This document shows, one piece after another, positions 37,460 through 47,777 of a stretch of 64,000 nucleotides of DNA (positions within the stretch are counted from its first letter, which is position 1; every line of letters begins with the position of its first letter). Under the pieces are notes generated by a model. The model ran no database searches and was not told where the DNA came from. It saw nothing but the letters and a program-made list of their open reading frames with translations. The stretch lies in assembly GCA_016647705.1 (NCBI GenBank), contig CM028333.1, positions 23,368,243 through 23,432,242 of the forward strand, given 5' to 3'. The DNA comes from Eucommia ulmoides. Lineage: Eukaryota; Streptophyta; Magnoliopsida; Garryales; Eucommiaceae. The translations under genes and the position numbers were made by a program.

Positions 37460-37493
37460 AAAACGACGTCGTTTTATTCAAAACGACGTCGTT
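37460..37493. repeat. Twin palindromes AACGACGTCGTT
   Basis: AAAACGACGTCGTTTT (37460-37475) is followed four bases later by AAAACGACGTCGTT. The core is self-complementary. It lies just upstream of the region where captured gene DNA seems to start. Confidence 0.85.
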
Positions 37494-39430
37494 CCTAGCT
37501 AATCAAGCCTCATTCACGCCTAATTCATCTTCCCCTTCTTTCCTTCCACGTTTGTTTATCAACCTCGAAGACCCCTCGCATAAGACCTAAGGCCACCATC
37601 GCTCACCATGCTGAGCCGGTATCTCCCATCACATGAGGTTCACCACTGATATCGCTCACCTTGCTCGCACCATCATCGAACGTTTCTATGGCCCTAGCCT
37701 CCGACATGCCCTCTGACCGACAGCCTCCAACCCCCTCTCCCTTCCTCTCACCAACGGCTAGGTAATCTAACATTTGATTCTCCTTTAATTGGTTCAGATT
37801 TATATGAACTTTATTAATTTCTTGAAATTCGAGGTTCAGGATTGGAATTGGAAGTGAACCCCTTTGTGTTTATTTCTTTTTTCAATTCTAAGGCTTCAAT
37901 TCCATGTTACCAAACCAAAATATAGAAACCTAAGGCGACTGCCCTCTCTCACGTGTTTCTCCATATTCTTTCTTCCATCAACCCTAGCTGTTGGATCTGA
38001 GGAGAGAAAGGGATGCACGAAAAAAATGCTTCATCCCACGCATTCAATTGGTTCTCTCCCTGAACCCTAAATCTCTCTCCATTGTCGCTCAACAGGTACA
38101 TCCGTCTTCCTTCCTTTCTTGCTTTCTTATGGTTTTCCATTGATTTCTATTGATTTCGCTTCAATTTCACTTATTGGTCCTCCACTGTTGATATCGACTT
38201 CTCAACATCTTAATTAATTTGAAGTTTTTTTTTTTTCTCGATAAAGAAAAAAGAACCTTTTTTGGAACGAGAACTTGAATTTGAAAGTGGAAACACTGAA
38301 CAAACGATCGCATGTATTCTCTTTTACAGTAATGTTACTTTTCCCTTGACTGCAAATTGAAAAACCGCTTTTTAATTTGATTAGTTTTTCCCGCTTGTGC
38401 AGTTAACTTTATTTGATTTTCATGCTTTCTTCTCATTTTCTTGATAATTGAAGGGAGAAGCGTGTGTGAAGTGTTGCCGATGTTGTATAAAAACTGCAGA
38501 TTGTTTTGACTCATGAACATGCTGATTCGATTCTTGGTCTTGATGATATTTGAGTTGTGCTACATTTTAGCCCAATAAATTCCTTGAATCCCACTCCTAT
38601 TTACATCACTAAGGTTGTAATGCAGGGGTACACTATTATTACTACCCATCTACTCACTTCTTTAAACTCTATTTTGTAAACTAATGTCATAGTATCTAAC
38701 GAGAAACTCTCGATTCACTAGGCTTTCAATTGTGTAGCTTAGATCATCAGCACATCACCTTGCATTTTTTTATTGGGTGCAAACATTTCTGTTTTTCTCA
38801 TAGAGATCAAAATGGGATTACAGATTGATATTTGCATTGGTTAGTTTAAATTGTGCACTGTATTTTCTATTTCGTTCTTGTTCTCCTCTGCTGTTGCTAT
38901 TGTCATCATTTGACAGCTTCACTCATTTATATGATGTGTGCACAAAAATGTTTCTTGAACAGTGACCTTATTATTAGACGCCTTTAGTGGTCTTGTTTAT
39001 GCCTTATTGCTCGTTTTGTGGATGTTTAGATTCCTACTACGTTTTTTTTTTATCAAATCCTTTCCTTTGGTGTTGTGTCATGTGTGTGTGTATACATATC
39101 ATCACAAGTTCTTGAAATGGCTATACCTCAAAATTCAAGTGATGCTTTTTTTTTTTGGCTAGGATATTATGTTTAATCAATATCCATTCCTTGGATTTTA
39201 TATATTTTTTTCTCATTTTTTCAATTGTATTTTAGGCAATTACTTCATCGGGAAGTAAGAAAGGTGACGTGGACTATGTAGGGGGAGGTAACATTTTTTC
39301 ATTTCTCGCTAATTGTTGTGATCTTACCAATCGCAGTTAGAATACATTGGGATGAGGTTTTTTGAAGTTTAGGGTGCGTTTGGGTGTGTTTTTGCCTATC
39401 AATTAAGTTGTATTTTATTACAATGTGCAG
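37494..39430 (+). other. CACTA interior without recognised exon
   Basis: A CT-rich, leader-like stretch at 37520-38100 is followed by T-rich, intron-like DNA. A possible exon piece reads SSGSKKGDVDYVGG near 39248-39288 before a GGTAAC donor. It could belong to the same captured gene as the next piece but was not recognised. Confidence 0.4.
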
Positions 39431-39472
39431 GACAAAAATAAGAGCAAGAAGGGTCTCGCTGAAATTTACGAG
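39431..39472 (+). pseudogene. Captured exon piece, MPP10-like (tentative)
   Basis: A 42-nt segment between TGTGCAG and GTCAGT encodes DKNKSKKGLAEIYE. The KSKKGLAEIYE pattern resembles a conserved stretch of the U3 snoRNP protein MPP10. It is short, so the assignment is weak. A further possible mini-exon (39570-39594) does not continue its frame. Confidence 0.35.
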
Positions 39473-39797
39473 GTCAGTACTTCCCAAATTCTCTTCCTAC
39501 ATTAATATTTATTTATTTTTCTTCTAGAAGTTTTTGTTTTTGTTTTTGTTCCTGGAATACTTAGAACAGAAATGGCAATGTGCTGTTTAAGAAGGTAAGC
39601 ATCTTAATATCTCCGAGCATTGATCCTTGTTCTTGTGTTATGTTTGTTGTGTACTATATGTGTTCAGTATTTCTAGCTTTGAGATTTTCTTTACTAATGC
39701 ATTGATTAGAGGATGAACATGCTATTTCGGATCTTGTTTTGAAAGAGATTATATCTTTCTTTTTTTTTGGCATTTTAATTATGCCTTATATGTTCAG

Positions 39798-39884
39798 ATT
39801 AATGAGCTCCTTCCCCTTCAAAAGAAGTTTAAAAATCTTAAGTTACAGTTGGAACTCAAGTCCTATGACCTGTCATTATTCTAA
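39798..39884 (+). pseudogene. Captured exon piece, SMC2-like
   Basis: After the acceptor TATGTTCAG the frame reads INELLPLQKKFKNLKLQLEL then KSYDLSLF and a stop. This matches the coiled-coil stretch of SMC2 (condensin) with its LLPLQKKF and LELK-YDLSLF landmarks. The exon stops where SMC2 normally goes on to a RAEQN-type motif, so the fragment is truncated. It cannot give a working condensin subunit. Confidence 0.65.
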
Positions 39885-40292
39885 AGTAACAAGAGAAACT
39901 AATGATTTTTATTCAATAACTCTATCAATAGTAAACTGTACTCTTAGGGACATGCTAAGAACTTACTCTTACATAAGTATTCTAAGTCAATTAGGGAAGT
40001 AGATGATAGATACAAGAAATAGATGTTTTTACTCATTTTAAAGTAATATGTAATTTTAAGTGCATATACAGTTACAAAATCTCGTAATCATGGTCCATAC
40101 TCCAGAGAGCTGGAAGTAATAGGTACACTGAGATGGTTTCTCTTTCTAAGAGCCTTTCATTGATGTCCAGGACTTACTGTGAACGGGTAAATGCCATTCA
40201 TTAATCTGCATGTTTTTTGGTCATTGCATTGGTTGCATTAATTCATAGTTTGCCCATGGTGTATTATATAACAATTTTTCTTCATATCTCAG

Positions 40293-40862
40293 GTTGGAGG
40301 CTCATTCGACATTTCTGAGAATGAGAAACATGAGGTAAGGCATTCTTTGTATTTGGTTGAATCAGTTGTTAGCTTATAAAAATCGAGTTTAACTAAAATT
40401 TCAGATATCAAAACTAGCATTGACACCGTGCTCGAGAATTCTTTGTTGCGTTTGGTTCGTTCTGAATTTATGCTTTTGATTTTTTTTTTTTTAACACTCC
40501 CACAGGACCGACTTATATCTGCTTTAGCTGCTGCAGAGAAACATTGCCCTGATATGCCTGAAAAGCGAGATCAAACAGAGGCCTGTGGTGCAAACAAGCA
40601 ATTTGGAGAAAAGGCAGATAGAAAAGACTATGTGGTTTGTTATTCGTGTGAGGAGATGTACCACATCTCTTGCATCGAGCACCCTTCTGAAGGAATTCCC
40701 CTAAAAAACTGGTACTGCTCCAACTGTACTTCAATGGACGTTGGGTCTCCCCATGAGAATTGTGTAATTTGTGAGCGGCTAAATGCTGCTAAATCTCTAC
40801 CCATTGGACATGGAGAGAGTGCAATTTTGACAAACGAAGAAGAAATGCCCAGAGAGCTGGAA
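40293..40862 (+). pseudogene. Captured PHD-finger protein fragment, two exons
   Basis: Exon 40293-40334 (VGGSFDISENEKHE) joins in phase 0 to exon 40506-40862; both have AG acceptors and GT donors (GTAAGG, GTAATA). The second encodes DRLISALAAAEKHCPDMPEK and a PHD-type finger, VVCYSCEEMYHISC...WYCSNC, then ENCVICERLNA. The first metal pair of the finger has only one Cys (ACGAN instead of C-x2-C). Both ends of the parent gene are absent. PHD fingers bind histone tails; whether this piece folds is open. The tail word AGAGAGCTGGAAGTAATA recurs at about 40102. Confidence 0.65.
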
Positions 40863-41035
40863 GTAATATGTACTTTATGATCTCAACATGTCCATATGAC
40901 AGACTTCAAGTATCATAAGAAAAAACACTTCATCTCCCCACCTGCTTCTCACCTTTTTACAAGTTATTTTATGTACATTTTGACAGATACTTGGACCAGT
41001 TCTGTGAATTCATTTTGGTTCTAGTGGGTATGCAG

Positions 41036-41110
41036 ATCAAGGAGGGATTCGAGGTGGGGAAAGATCTGGTTGTGAGTGTGATGTCTGCAATGGGAGAGGA
41101 GCAGATTAAG
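41036..41110 (+). pseudogene. Captured exon piece, eIF5A-like C-terminus
   Basis: After the acceptor GTATGCAG the frame reads IKEGFEVGKDLVVSVMSAMG then EEQIK. This is the hallmark C-terminal stretch of eukaryotic translation factor 5A (QIKxGFxxGKDLVVSVMSAMGEEQI). After it the match ends (MLYQRHLF). The hypusine-site region and all earlier exons are absent. Confidence 0.75.
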
Positions 41111-41975
41111 ATGTTGTACCAAAGGCATTTGTTCAGGTATTTTACCGTTGCAATCTCTATATAATGATGAAATTTCATTCTTATTTTAACTTGTTTTAAT
41201 CTCCTCAATTTCTAGAGTGTTTTCTTCAAATGAAGACTGACTTACTCCTCAATTATTTTCATTTGTGCAGGTATTTTGTAGGACATTACGGGACTGATTT
41301 ACTTTATATTGGATCAGTCGAGAAAGGATGCAGAATATTACATGAAAAATACATTTAACACGTATTTAGTATGTATATTACTTTTGTAGTTAAACTTTGT
41401 TTTTATTTACGAATAGTGGCTTAGTTGTTGAAAGGAAGTAGTGACCCATGACGGGTATAATTTTGTGCATCTTTGAGATTTTTAATTTCCCTTTTTTAAT
41501 GAAAAATTTGAGTTCTTTATGTATTTTGTATTGTGAGGAATTTTTAGTTTTTAATGTTTGGATTTAGAATATTTTGATATTTAAAAATAATTTTAAATTA
41601 TTAAAAAAAAAAATTAAATACTTTTTGGGATGCTAAATAATGCCCTTACATGTTAGTTTACTTTAATAATTCTGCGACATATTCTTATGTCATAATAGAG
41701 GTTTTTCATAACACTTTGTAGTATCTTAATATATATATTTTAAAAAATATAAAACGCTATAGAGGCAATATATGGTGTCTTAATAGCTATCTTATAGAAT
41801 ACTTATTATTACCTTAACAAGTTCAAATAAAATGACACTATATAATGTCTTTATAACTTATTGGGGCGATTTTTTATCCGGCACCAGTCTAAGTGTCCCA
41901 AAAAGCCTAAGTGTCGCAATAGAGGTTCTGTCGCAACACTTTTTCGTGCCCCGATAGGTCATTTTTGTTGTAATA

Positions 41976-42447
41976 ACGACGAGGCAGCTTGTGTGACACC
42001 TGTTGGACAAGCGTCTAGGGTTGAGTTATCAATGTCCAAGCACGTGGAGGCAGAGCTTCAAACCCTTTAGGAAGCACGTGGGGGCACGTCTGGTGTCCGA
42101 CAAAGGTGTTGTTGGTGGCATTTTGTTCATCTTGACGATACGATTTGGATGATGTGTTGCATGTTGAAAATAGAGCGGCAACGAAGCCTGTAGGAGTCAA
42201 CGAATTTGATGGCAATTATGAGATTTGTGGAGGCTCATAAGAGCTCATGAAGAGGTGGTTTGGCTTCTCTCTTGTGGCATCGAACTTGTCTATTTTAGAC
42301 GAGTTTGATGATGGTGGTGGATTTGGTGTTTAGCCTTTGAACGATGATAGAACGTGTAGGAGGCAGCGACGGCGGTGATTTGAGAAAAATAAAATAAAAA
42401 AATATGGTGGTAAGAACTGAGATAGGAAGAATTAACTCTTGATACCA
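41976..42447 (-). mobile_element. Copia remnant, second copy, right piece
   Basis: Colinear with about 13816-14377: shared words GTGTGACACCTGT, CACGTGGAGGCA, CGACAAAGGTGTTGTTGGTGG and the PBS complement TTGATACCAT next to the LTR. It is non-coding in every frame. Confidence 0.7.
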
Positions 42448-42626
42448 TATTAAAATAATTGTGAGACGGAATATTGAGAGAAAATATGACACAATTGTAT
42501 GGATATGTGAGAAGTCTACAATTTATAGAGATGAATAAAGGTATCTATATATATACAATGACTAAGATTTAACTTAATGGATCTAGAGGTTAATTTAGTA
42601 GGCCAAGGCCTATACATATATTAACA
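42448..42626 (-). repeat. Copia 5' LTR, copy 2
   Basis: It pairs with 14378-14558. Shared parts include AATATGACACAATTGTAT and AGAGATGAATA; by eye about one base in five differs, so the duplication or the LTR pair is old. Confidence 0.7.
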
Positions 42627-43585
42627 ATTACAAAATTAAGTAATTAAAATAATAGATAAAACAGGTTGAAAAATAATTTTATAAATTAATGTTTACTACA
42701 AATGTAGATTCAAGAAAACATGTGAACTTAACTAAACATGCAAAATTCTGAAAATAAATGAATGTTAACTAAGCATGCTTTAAAAAAAAAAAAAGTACAG
42801 ACTTGTAAGTTACTGAATCAGAGAACAAATTGAAATAAATCGAAACTAGAGTTGTATTTTATGCCCTTAAAACAGATTCGCACCCTCGCATTTGTTTTGA
42901 TGGTTGAATGAGGACATTTACTTTTCAATGTACAACCATCTTCGAGATTCTGATACTAGCCCCCACACTAGCGCTCAAAATTAAAAATTCCGATGAACTG
43001 ACAAATGCTTGAATCTCTACAAGAATGTGCTTAAGTTGATAGGTGAATTGGAAGAATTGATTTAAAATGAAAATAAAGTTCCCTATTTATTGAGGATTAG
43101 GAGACACCATTTGAATGGATGCGTCATTTTCAAAAGGAATGAAAGGAACTAATTCAGAAAACAAATACATCATTTCGGGAAAAAGATTGACTAGTTTGAA
43201 AGATCAAATGCAGGAATTTAAGCATGGCACAAAATCAGTTGGGTTGAGCTTACATTGATTCCTAGATGCACTAGTTTGACACACATCAATTCGGGACTGC
43301 GTTGACTCACGAAGGAAATAAAATTCATTTAGAAATTCTGCCCAAACCCGACATACATTGATTCGGATTTTTGCAGGCATTGATTAGGGAAGGAAAGAAA
43401 TTTATTCAAAAATTAAATAAATTCTGCCCAAAAAAAACTAGTACTCCGTTGGGCCAAGGCCCAATCTCAACCGAGCCAGTCGGACGGCAATGGCTCGAGC
43501 CTCGACTTGTGGTTAATAGAAACACCCACAAAATACAAAAAATATTATGCCTAAAGGGCTAAAGAACTGATGGTGGAAATTATTA

Positions 43586-44580
43586 TTGGGTGATTTTATA
43601 AGGCCCCTCAAAACCCCATTACTTATTAACTTTATCATCACTTTTTTCTTTCATTTTATGAATACCCCACTTCAAAAATTATATCAATTTTATGACATGA
43701 ATACCCCTAAATTATTGTTTTTAATTATAAATATTAACCATCACATAACTACTGCAAATATTTATTATCACCGCCACCACCAATATAGAAAACATTCATT
43801 GTCACTACCACCATAAGAAATATTTACTGTTATCACCGCCACTACTGCAATAAATAATTACAACTATCATTGCAGCTATCCCCGTAAATGCAAATTACGA
43901 AGAGAAAATTATTTCAACGTATTATAAAATCTACGAATTTACTTTTTTTTTTTTTAAAAAAAATAGAATCCGTGAAAAATTCACCACCGATGTTCCATAA
44001 ATGGCCGTTGCTGGCTAGATGGCGGCAAGATCTGGCTGCGACGACGGCTAGATCTATTCAAGTGCCGCAGATTTGGCCGCGATAGCCAGATTTAGGCTGC
44101 TGCTTCCAGATCTATCTGGACGCGGCCATATTTTGGTCGTCGCATGCCAATCTGGCCGTAGACGGCAGCGAGAGGGGGAGGGATAGTGGCATGGTTGTTT
44201 CGACCAAATCTGGACTGTCCCCGGCCAAATGAAGAGAGAGAATCGGCGGCGATGTTGTTGGTAGCATGATAGTGGTTGGTGGTGGCATAGGATGAAGCCA
44301 TGGAGTAGAGGTAGTGATGACCGAAGTTGTTGGTGGCGCGATAGTGGCTGTGACGACATAGGGATGAAGCCATAGAGTGGAGGCGGTGATGGCCGAAGTT
44401 GTTGGTGGCGTAACGGTGGTTCGATGGTGGCGGCGGCAGCAGCATAGGGATTAAGCTAGAGAGAGAGAAGGAGAGGCATTGGGCGGGGGGGGGGTTAGCT
44501 GCGGAGAGAGGAGAGCTGTAGTACTTCAATATTAATTGAAGGAAAGTTTTGGAAATTCATTTTTAATTTGTGAGGTTTTG

Positions 44581-44612
<32 letters not shown>

Positions 44613-44699
44613 TTTTAATAGTTGGAGTTTTAGCAAAAGAAAATTATGGGCCATGGCCCATTCTAATTACTTAGAAATAGGGCTAACCTCAATTGTACC
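43586..44699. mobile_element. Unclassified 1.1-kb insert between the tandem units
   Basis: The matching place in copy 1 (about 15610) lacks this block. ATTATTA occurs on both sides (43579-43585 and 44700-44706) and may be a target duplication. No terminal inverted repeat or LTR was found. The inside has a GC-rich region with a 72-bp tandem repeat, a TA run (about 44583-44603) and no recognisable protein. Confidence 0.5.
44251..44460. repeat. 72-bp tandem repeat, three copies
   Basis: Units start at 44251, 44323 and 44395, each with GTTGTTGGTGGC and, in the first two, a GGATGAAGCCAT word. They give repetitive antisense frames that are not genes. Confidence 0.75.
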
Positions 44700-45650
44700 A
44701 TTATTAAATAATTAACTATAAAATTAAGTGATTAAAGTAATAGATAGTACAGGTTGAAGAACAGTTTCACAAATCAATGTTAACTACACATTTAGATTCA
44801 AGAAAACATGTGAACTTAACTACACATGCAAAATTCTGAAAATAAATAAATGTTGACTAAGCATGTAGAAATAAAAGTACAAACTTACAAGTTAGTGAAT
44901 CGGAGAACAAAATTAAAATAGATCAATACTAGAGTTGTACTTTATGGCTTTAAAACATATTCGCACCTTCACATTGTTGTTGATGGTTGAAGGAGAGTCT
45001 ACTTCCCAAGGTACCATGATCTTCGCGATTATGGTACTAGCCCTCGCACTAGCACCCAAAATCAAAAATTCCAGCGAACTGACAAATGCTTGTATGTGCT
45101 TTGATTGACAAGTGAAATGGAAGAACTGATTTGAAACGAAAATGAAGTCTCCTATTTATAGAAGGAGACACCATTTAATGGATGCATTATTTCGGAAAGG
45201 AATGAAAAGAACTAGTTCAATAAACAGATACACAAGTTTGAGAAAAATGAGAAAAAGATGCACTAGTTTGGAAGAACAGATGCAACAATTCAAGCATGGT
45301 ACTAGTTCACGCAGGCATAGGAATCTATTCGACTGAGCACTGATTCGCGGAAGCACTGGTTCAACATACCAATTCGTGGTTTTGCATGTATTAATTCAGG
45401 AAGAAAATAAAATTCATTTAAAAATTAAATAAATTATGCCGGAAAAGTTAATGCTCTATTGGGCCAAAGTCCAACCTTGACTTACATAAATTCAGGGTTT
45501 TGCATTATTCAGGAAGGAAATAAGATTCATTTAAAAATTAAATAAATTTTGCCCATGATACTCTGCTAGACCAATCGAATAGCAACGACTAGATGTATGG
45601 TCAATAAAAAACACCCACGAAAGACAAAAAAAAAAAATGTATGGCCAAAA

Positions 45651-46218
45651 GACTACCCTTTATTCCCAACTTTGAGCCTTTGTTCTCAATTTTGAGTTAT
45701 ATATATTGCTCAAGTTTTTCTTCCACATGTCCATTCTAGTTTTCAATAAATTTGGGTAATTCAAGAAATAAAATTTTAATCAAAGCTTTAATAATTTTTG
45801 ACATATGAATATATTATGTTAATCTTCAATCGAAGAGACATGTGTTGAAACTGCAACCCAATTGAATTAATTAATAGGTCAACATTAATTAATTATTAAA
45901 GTTTTTAAAAATATTGACAAATCAAGTGAGTGCTATTAATTTAGGGATTAGAGACAATCACTTGCTAATACATGTATATTTATAGAGGGAGGGAATAATA
46001 TACAGAGAAAAAAGTCTTTTCAATATGAAAAACAAGCTACCTTCAACTTGAAATGCTACTACTTTTCAAAAGAATATGCTGCCTCTCAGCCTATCTAACT
46101 GTGTTAGATTATAAAAATGATATCCACATGAAGTCTTGCCTTCCATGTAACCTTCAGTTTTATGTCATTTTCTTTCCTTGCAAGTAACAACCATAAGGGA
46201 AGCATGCTATCTAAAGAT
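45651..46218. other. Non-coding DNA shared with 16851-17430
   Basis: Colinear with copy 1; both keep CCTTCAACTTGAAATGCTACTACTTTTCAAAAG in pieces and ACAACCATAAGGGAAGCATGCT. No gene is seen. Confidence 0.6.
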
Positions 46219-46748
46219 GGCGTTTGGTAACCATTTCTTGATAACGATTTGATTTGATTTTTTTTTTTTTTGAAACAGAATCGCATTTAATAACGATTTT
46301 ATTCTAAAATAAAAATAAAATAAAATTATTTTGAGAATATTTTTTTTTTGTTTTGGCCGGATGGCGGCAGCGGCCCGGTAGTGATCGGCGGGTGGCTGAC
46401 GGTGGCCGGTGGCGGCGGTGGCCGGACGGTGGGCGGCCGGCGACGGTTGCCAGAGATGGCTGCCGGCGGAGACGGCGGTCGGTCGACGGCGACGGTGGCC
46501 GTCCGGCGGCGGGGGGCGATGGACGGCGGATGAACAGTGGCGGTGATTTTTGGGAATGGGATGGAAATAAGGAGAAATAACTTTTTTTTATTTCTCATTT
46601 CTTAAGAAAAAAAGTGAGCACAATTCTCAAATGGAAATGGAATGTGAACGGGAACAAAAATTACTATAAGTTATTCCCAAACAGAAATTTCAAAAATCTG
46701 AGAATGGGATGAGAATTTCGAAGATGGAAACAGTTACCAAACGAGGCC
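46219..46748 (-). mobile_element. MITE with GC-rich core, first of an inverted pair
   Basis: Ends are GGCGTTTGGTAACCATTTC and, at the right in reverse complement, GGCCTCGTTTGGTAACTGTTTC. The core (46360-46550) is very rich in GGCCGG, GGCGG and CGACGG words. The outer parts are the reverse complement of the next element. Absent from copy 1. Confidence 0.65.
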
Positions 46749-46830
46749 TATCTCATCATATCACATTCTGTTATGCGAGATTTGAAAATCACTGTAGAGT
46801 ACATTGAATCCGCAGAAATGGAGAGTTTAA

Positions 46831-47503
46831 GGTCCCGTTTGGTAACCATTTCCATTCCAAAAATTCTCATTCTATTCCTAGATTTTTGGGAATTCTATTT
46901 GGGAATAGCGTTTGGTAATTTTTATTTCCGTTTCCATTTCATTCCCATTTGAGAATTGTGCTAACTTTTTTCTTAAGAAATGAGAAATAAAAAAAAGTTG
47001 TTTCTCATTATTCCCGTTTTATTCCCAAAACATATGGTCACTATTCACCTACCGGCCGACCACCGTCCGCCACCGCTGGCCCCCGCCCGCCGCCACTGGC
47101 CATCTCCGGCGACCGTCGCCGGTCACCGTCCGGCCGAAAATTTTCCGGTCACTTCCAGCCGTCGCCGGCGACGGCGCCATTGCCTTTCGGCCGACGCCAC
47201 CGTTGTCCTGTTATCGCCGGCGGGCCGCCGCCACCGCCGGTGCCAGTGCCGGAACCGTCGCCGTCGTCACCACTGGCCGGCCGACGACGGTGCCACTGCC
47301 GTCAGGCCAAAACAGAAAAAGAAAAAAGAAAAAAAAAAGATTTTAGGATAAAATCGTTATCAAACACAATTCCCTTCCCAAAATTAAAAAAAAAAATTAT
47401 CGTTACCAAACGCGATTCTACTCTAAAAAAGAAAACAAAATTCTCATCCCATCCCATCCCATCTCACTGCTGAAATAGAAATAGAAACGGTTACTAAACG
47501 CCA
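46831..47503 (+). mobile_element. MITE with GC-rich core, second of an inverted pair
   Basis: It starts GGTCCCGTTTGGTAACCATT and ends ACGGTTACTAAACGCCAC. The block GAATTGTGCTAACTTTTTTC and what follows match the first element in reverse. The core (47040-47310) is GC-rich but not simply the complement of the other core. No conserved protein is encoded. Confidence 0.65.
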
Positions 47504-47777
47504 CCTAAGTAATTGCAGGGTGAGGAACATTATTCACCAGGAATTTATCCCCTTTGTTTAGTGTTCATGCTGTCATATTCTTGTTCCTATTTTTAAACTT
47601 TTAAAATTTTGAAATTTAAAAATAAAAATATATTTCTATAATTTTGAGATTAATCCAAAAATTCGCGGAAATTTAAAAAAAAAAACACACACACACAAAA
47701 CAAAATGTTTTCATTCCTTAAAAAAAATATTCCCAACTTATTCACAGGGACAATGTCAGTACTTCAAAAGAAAAAAA
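47504..47777. other. Non-coding DNA shared with 17430-17645
   Basis: Matches copy 1 around GGAATTTATCCCCTTTGTTTAG and TTCTTGTTCCTATTTTTAAA, and ends where the LINE starts in copy 1. No gene seen. Confidence 0.6.

Larger units (their letters stand above)
37021..41975 (+). mobile_element. CACTA (En/Spm) element carrying host gene pieces
   Basis: The left end is CACTACAACAAAAACTG and the right end CATTTTTGTTGTAATA, an inverted repeat with two decayed bases at the outer right end. ATG (37018-37020) and ACG (41976-41978) flank it, a 3-bp target duplication with one change. The matching site at about 13815 is empty. Subterminal repeats with GGGACAC and TGTGCCC words occur at 37040-37380 and, as TGTCCCAA/TGGTGTC words, at 41620-41950. 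No transposase is encoded. Inside, on the plus strand, lie spliceable pieces that resemble SMC2, a PHD-finger protein, eIF5A and perhaps MPP10. It is therefore a non-autonomous gene-capturing CACTA. Confidence 0.85.
42627..45650. repeat. Two tandem units of about 1 kb, copy 2, with an insert between
   Basis: Unit 1 (42627 to about 43585) and unit 2 (about 44700-45650) match the units at 14559-16850. The same landmarks occur: AAGAAAACATGTGAACTTAA, CCCTATTTATTGAGGATTAG or CTCCTATTTATAGAAGG, and GGGCCAAGGCCCAA. No coding capacity. Confidence 0.65.

Noticed and set aside
37021..41975. An ordinary host gene encoding one PHD protein
   Set aside because: Exons resemble unrelated proteins, frames do not join throughout, both ends are CACTA termini, and the paired locus has an empty site.
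44054..44529. Ser/His-rich minus-strand frames
   Set aside because: They follow the 72-bp tandem repeat and have no domain match.
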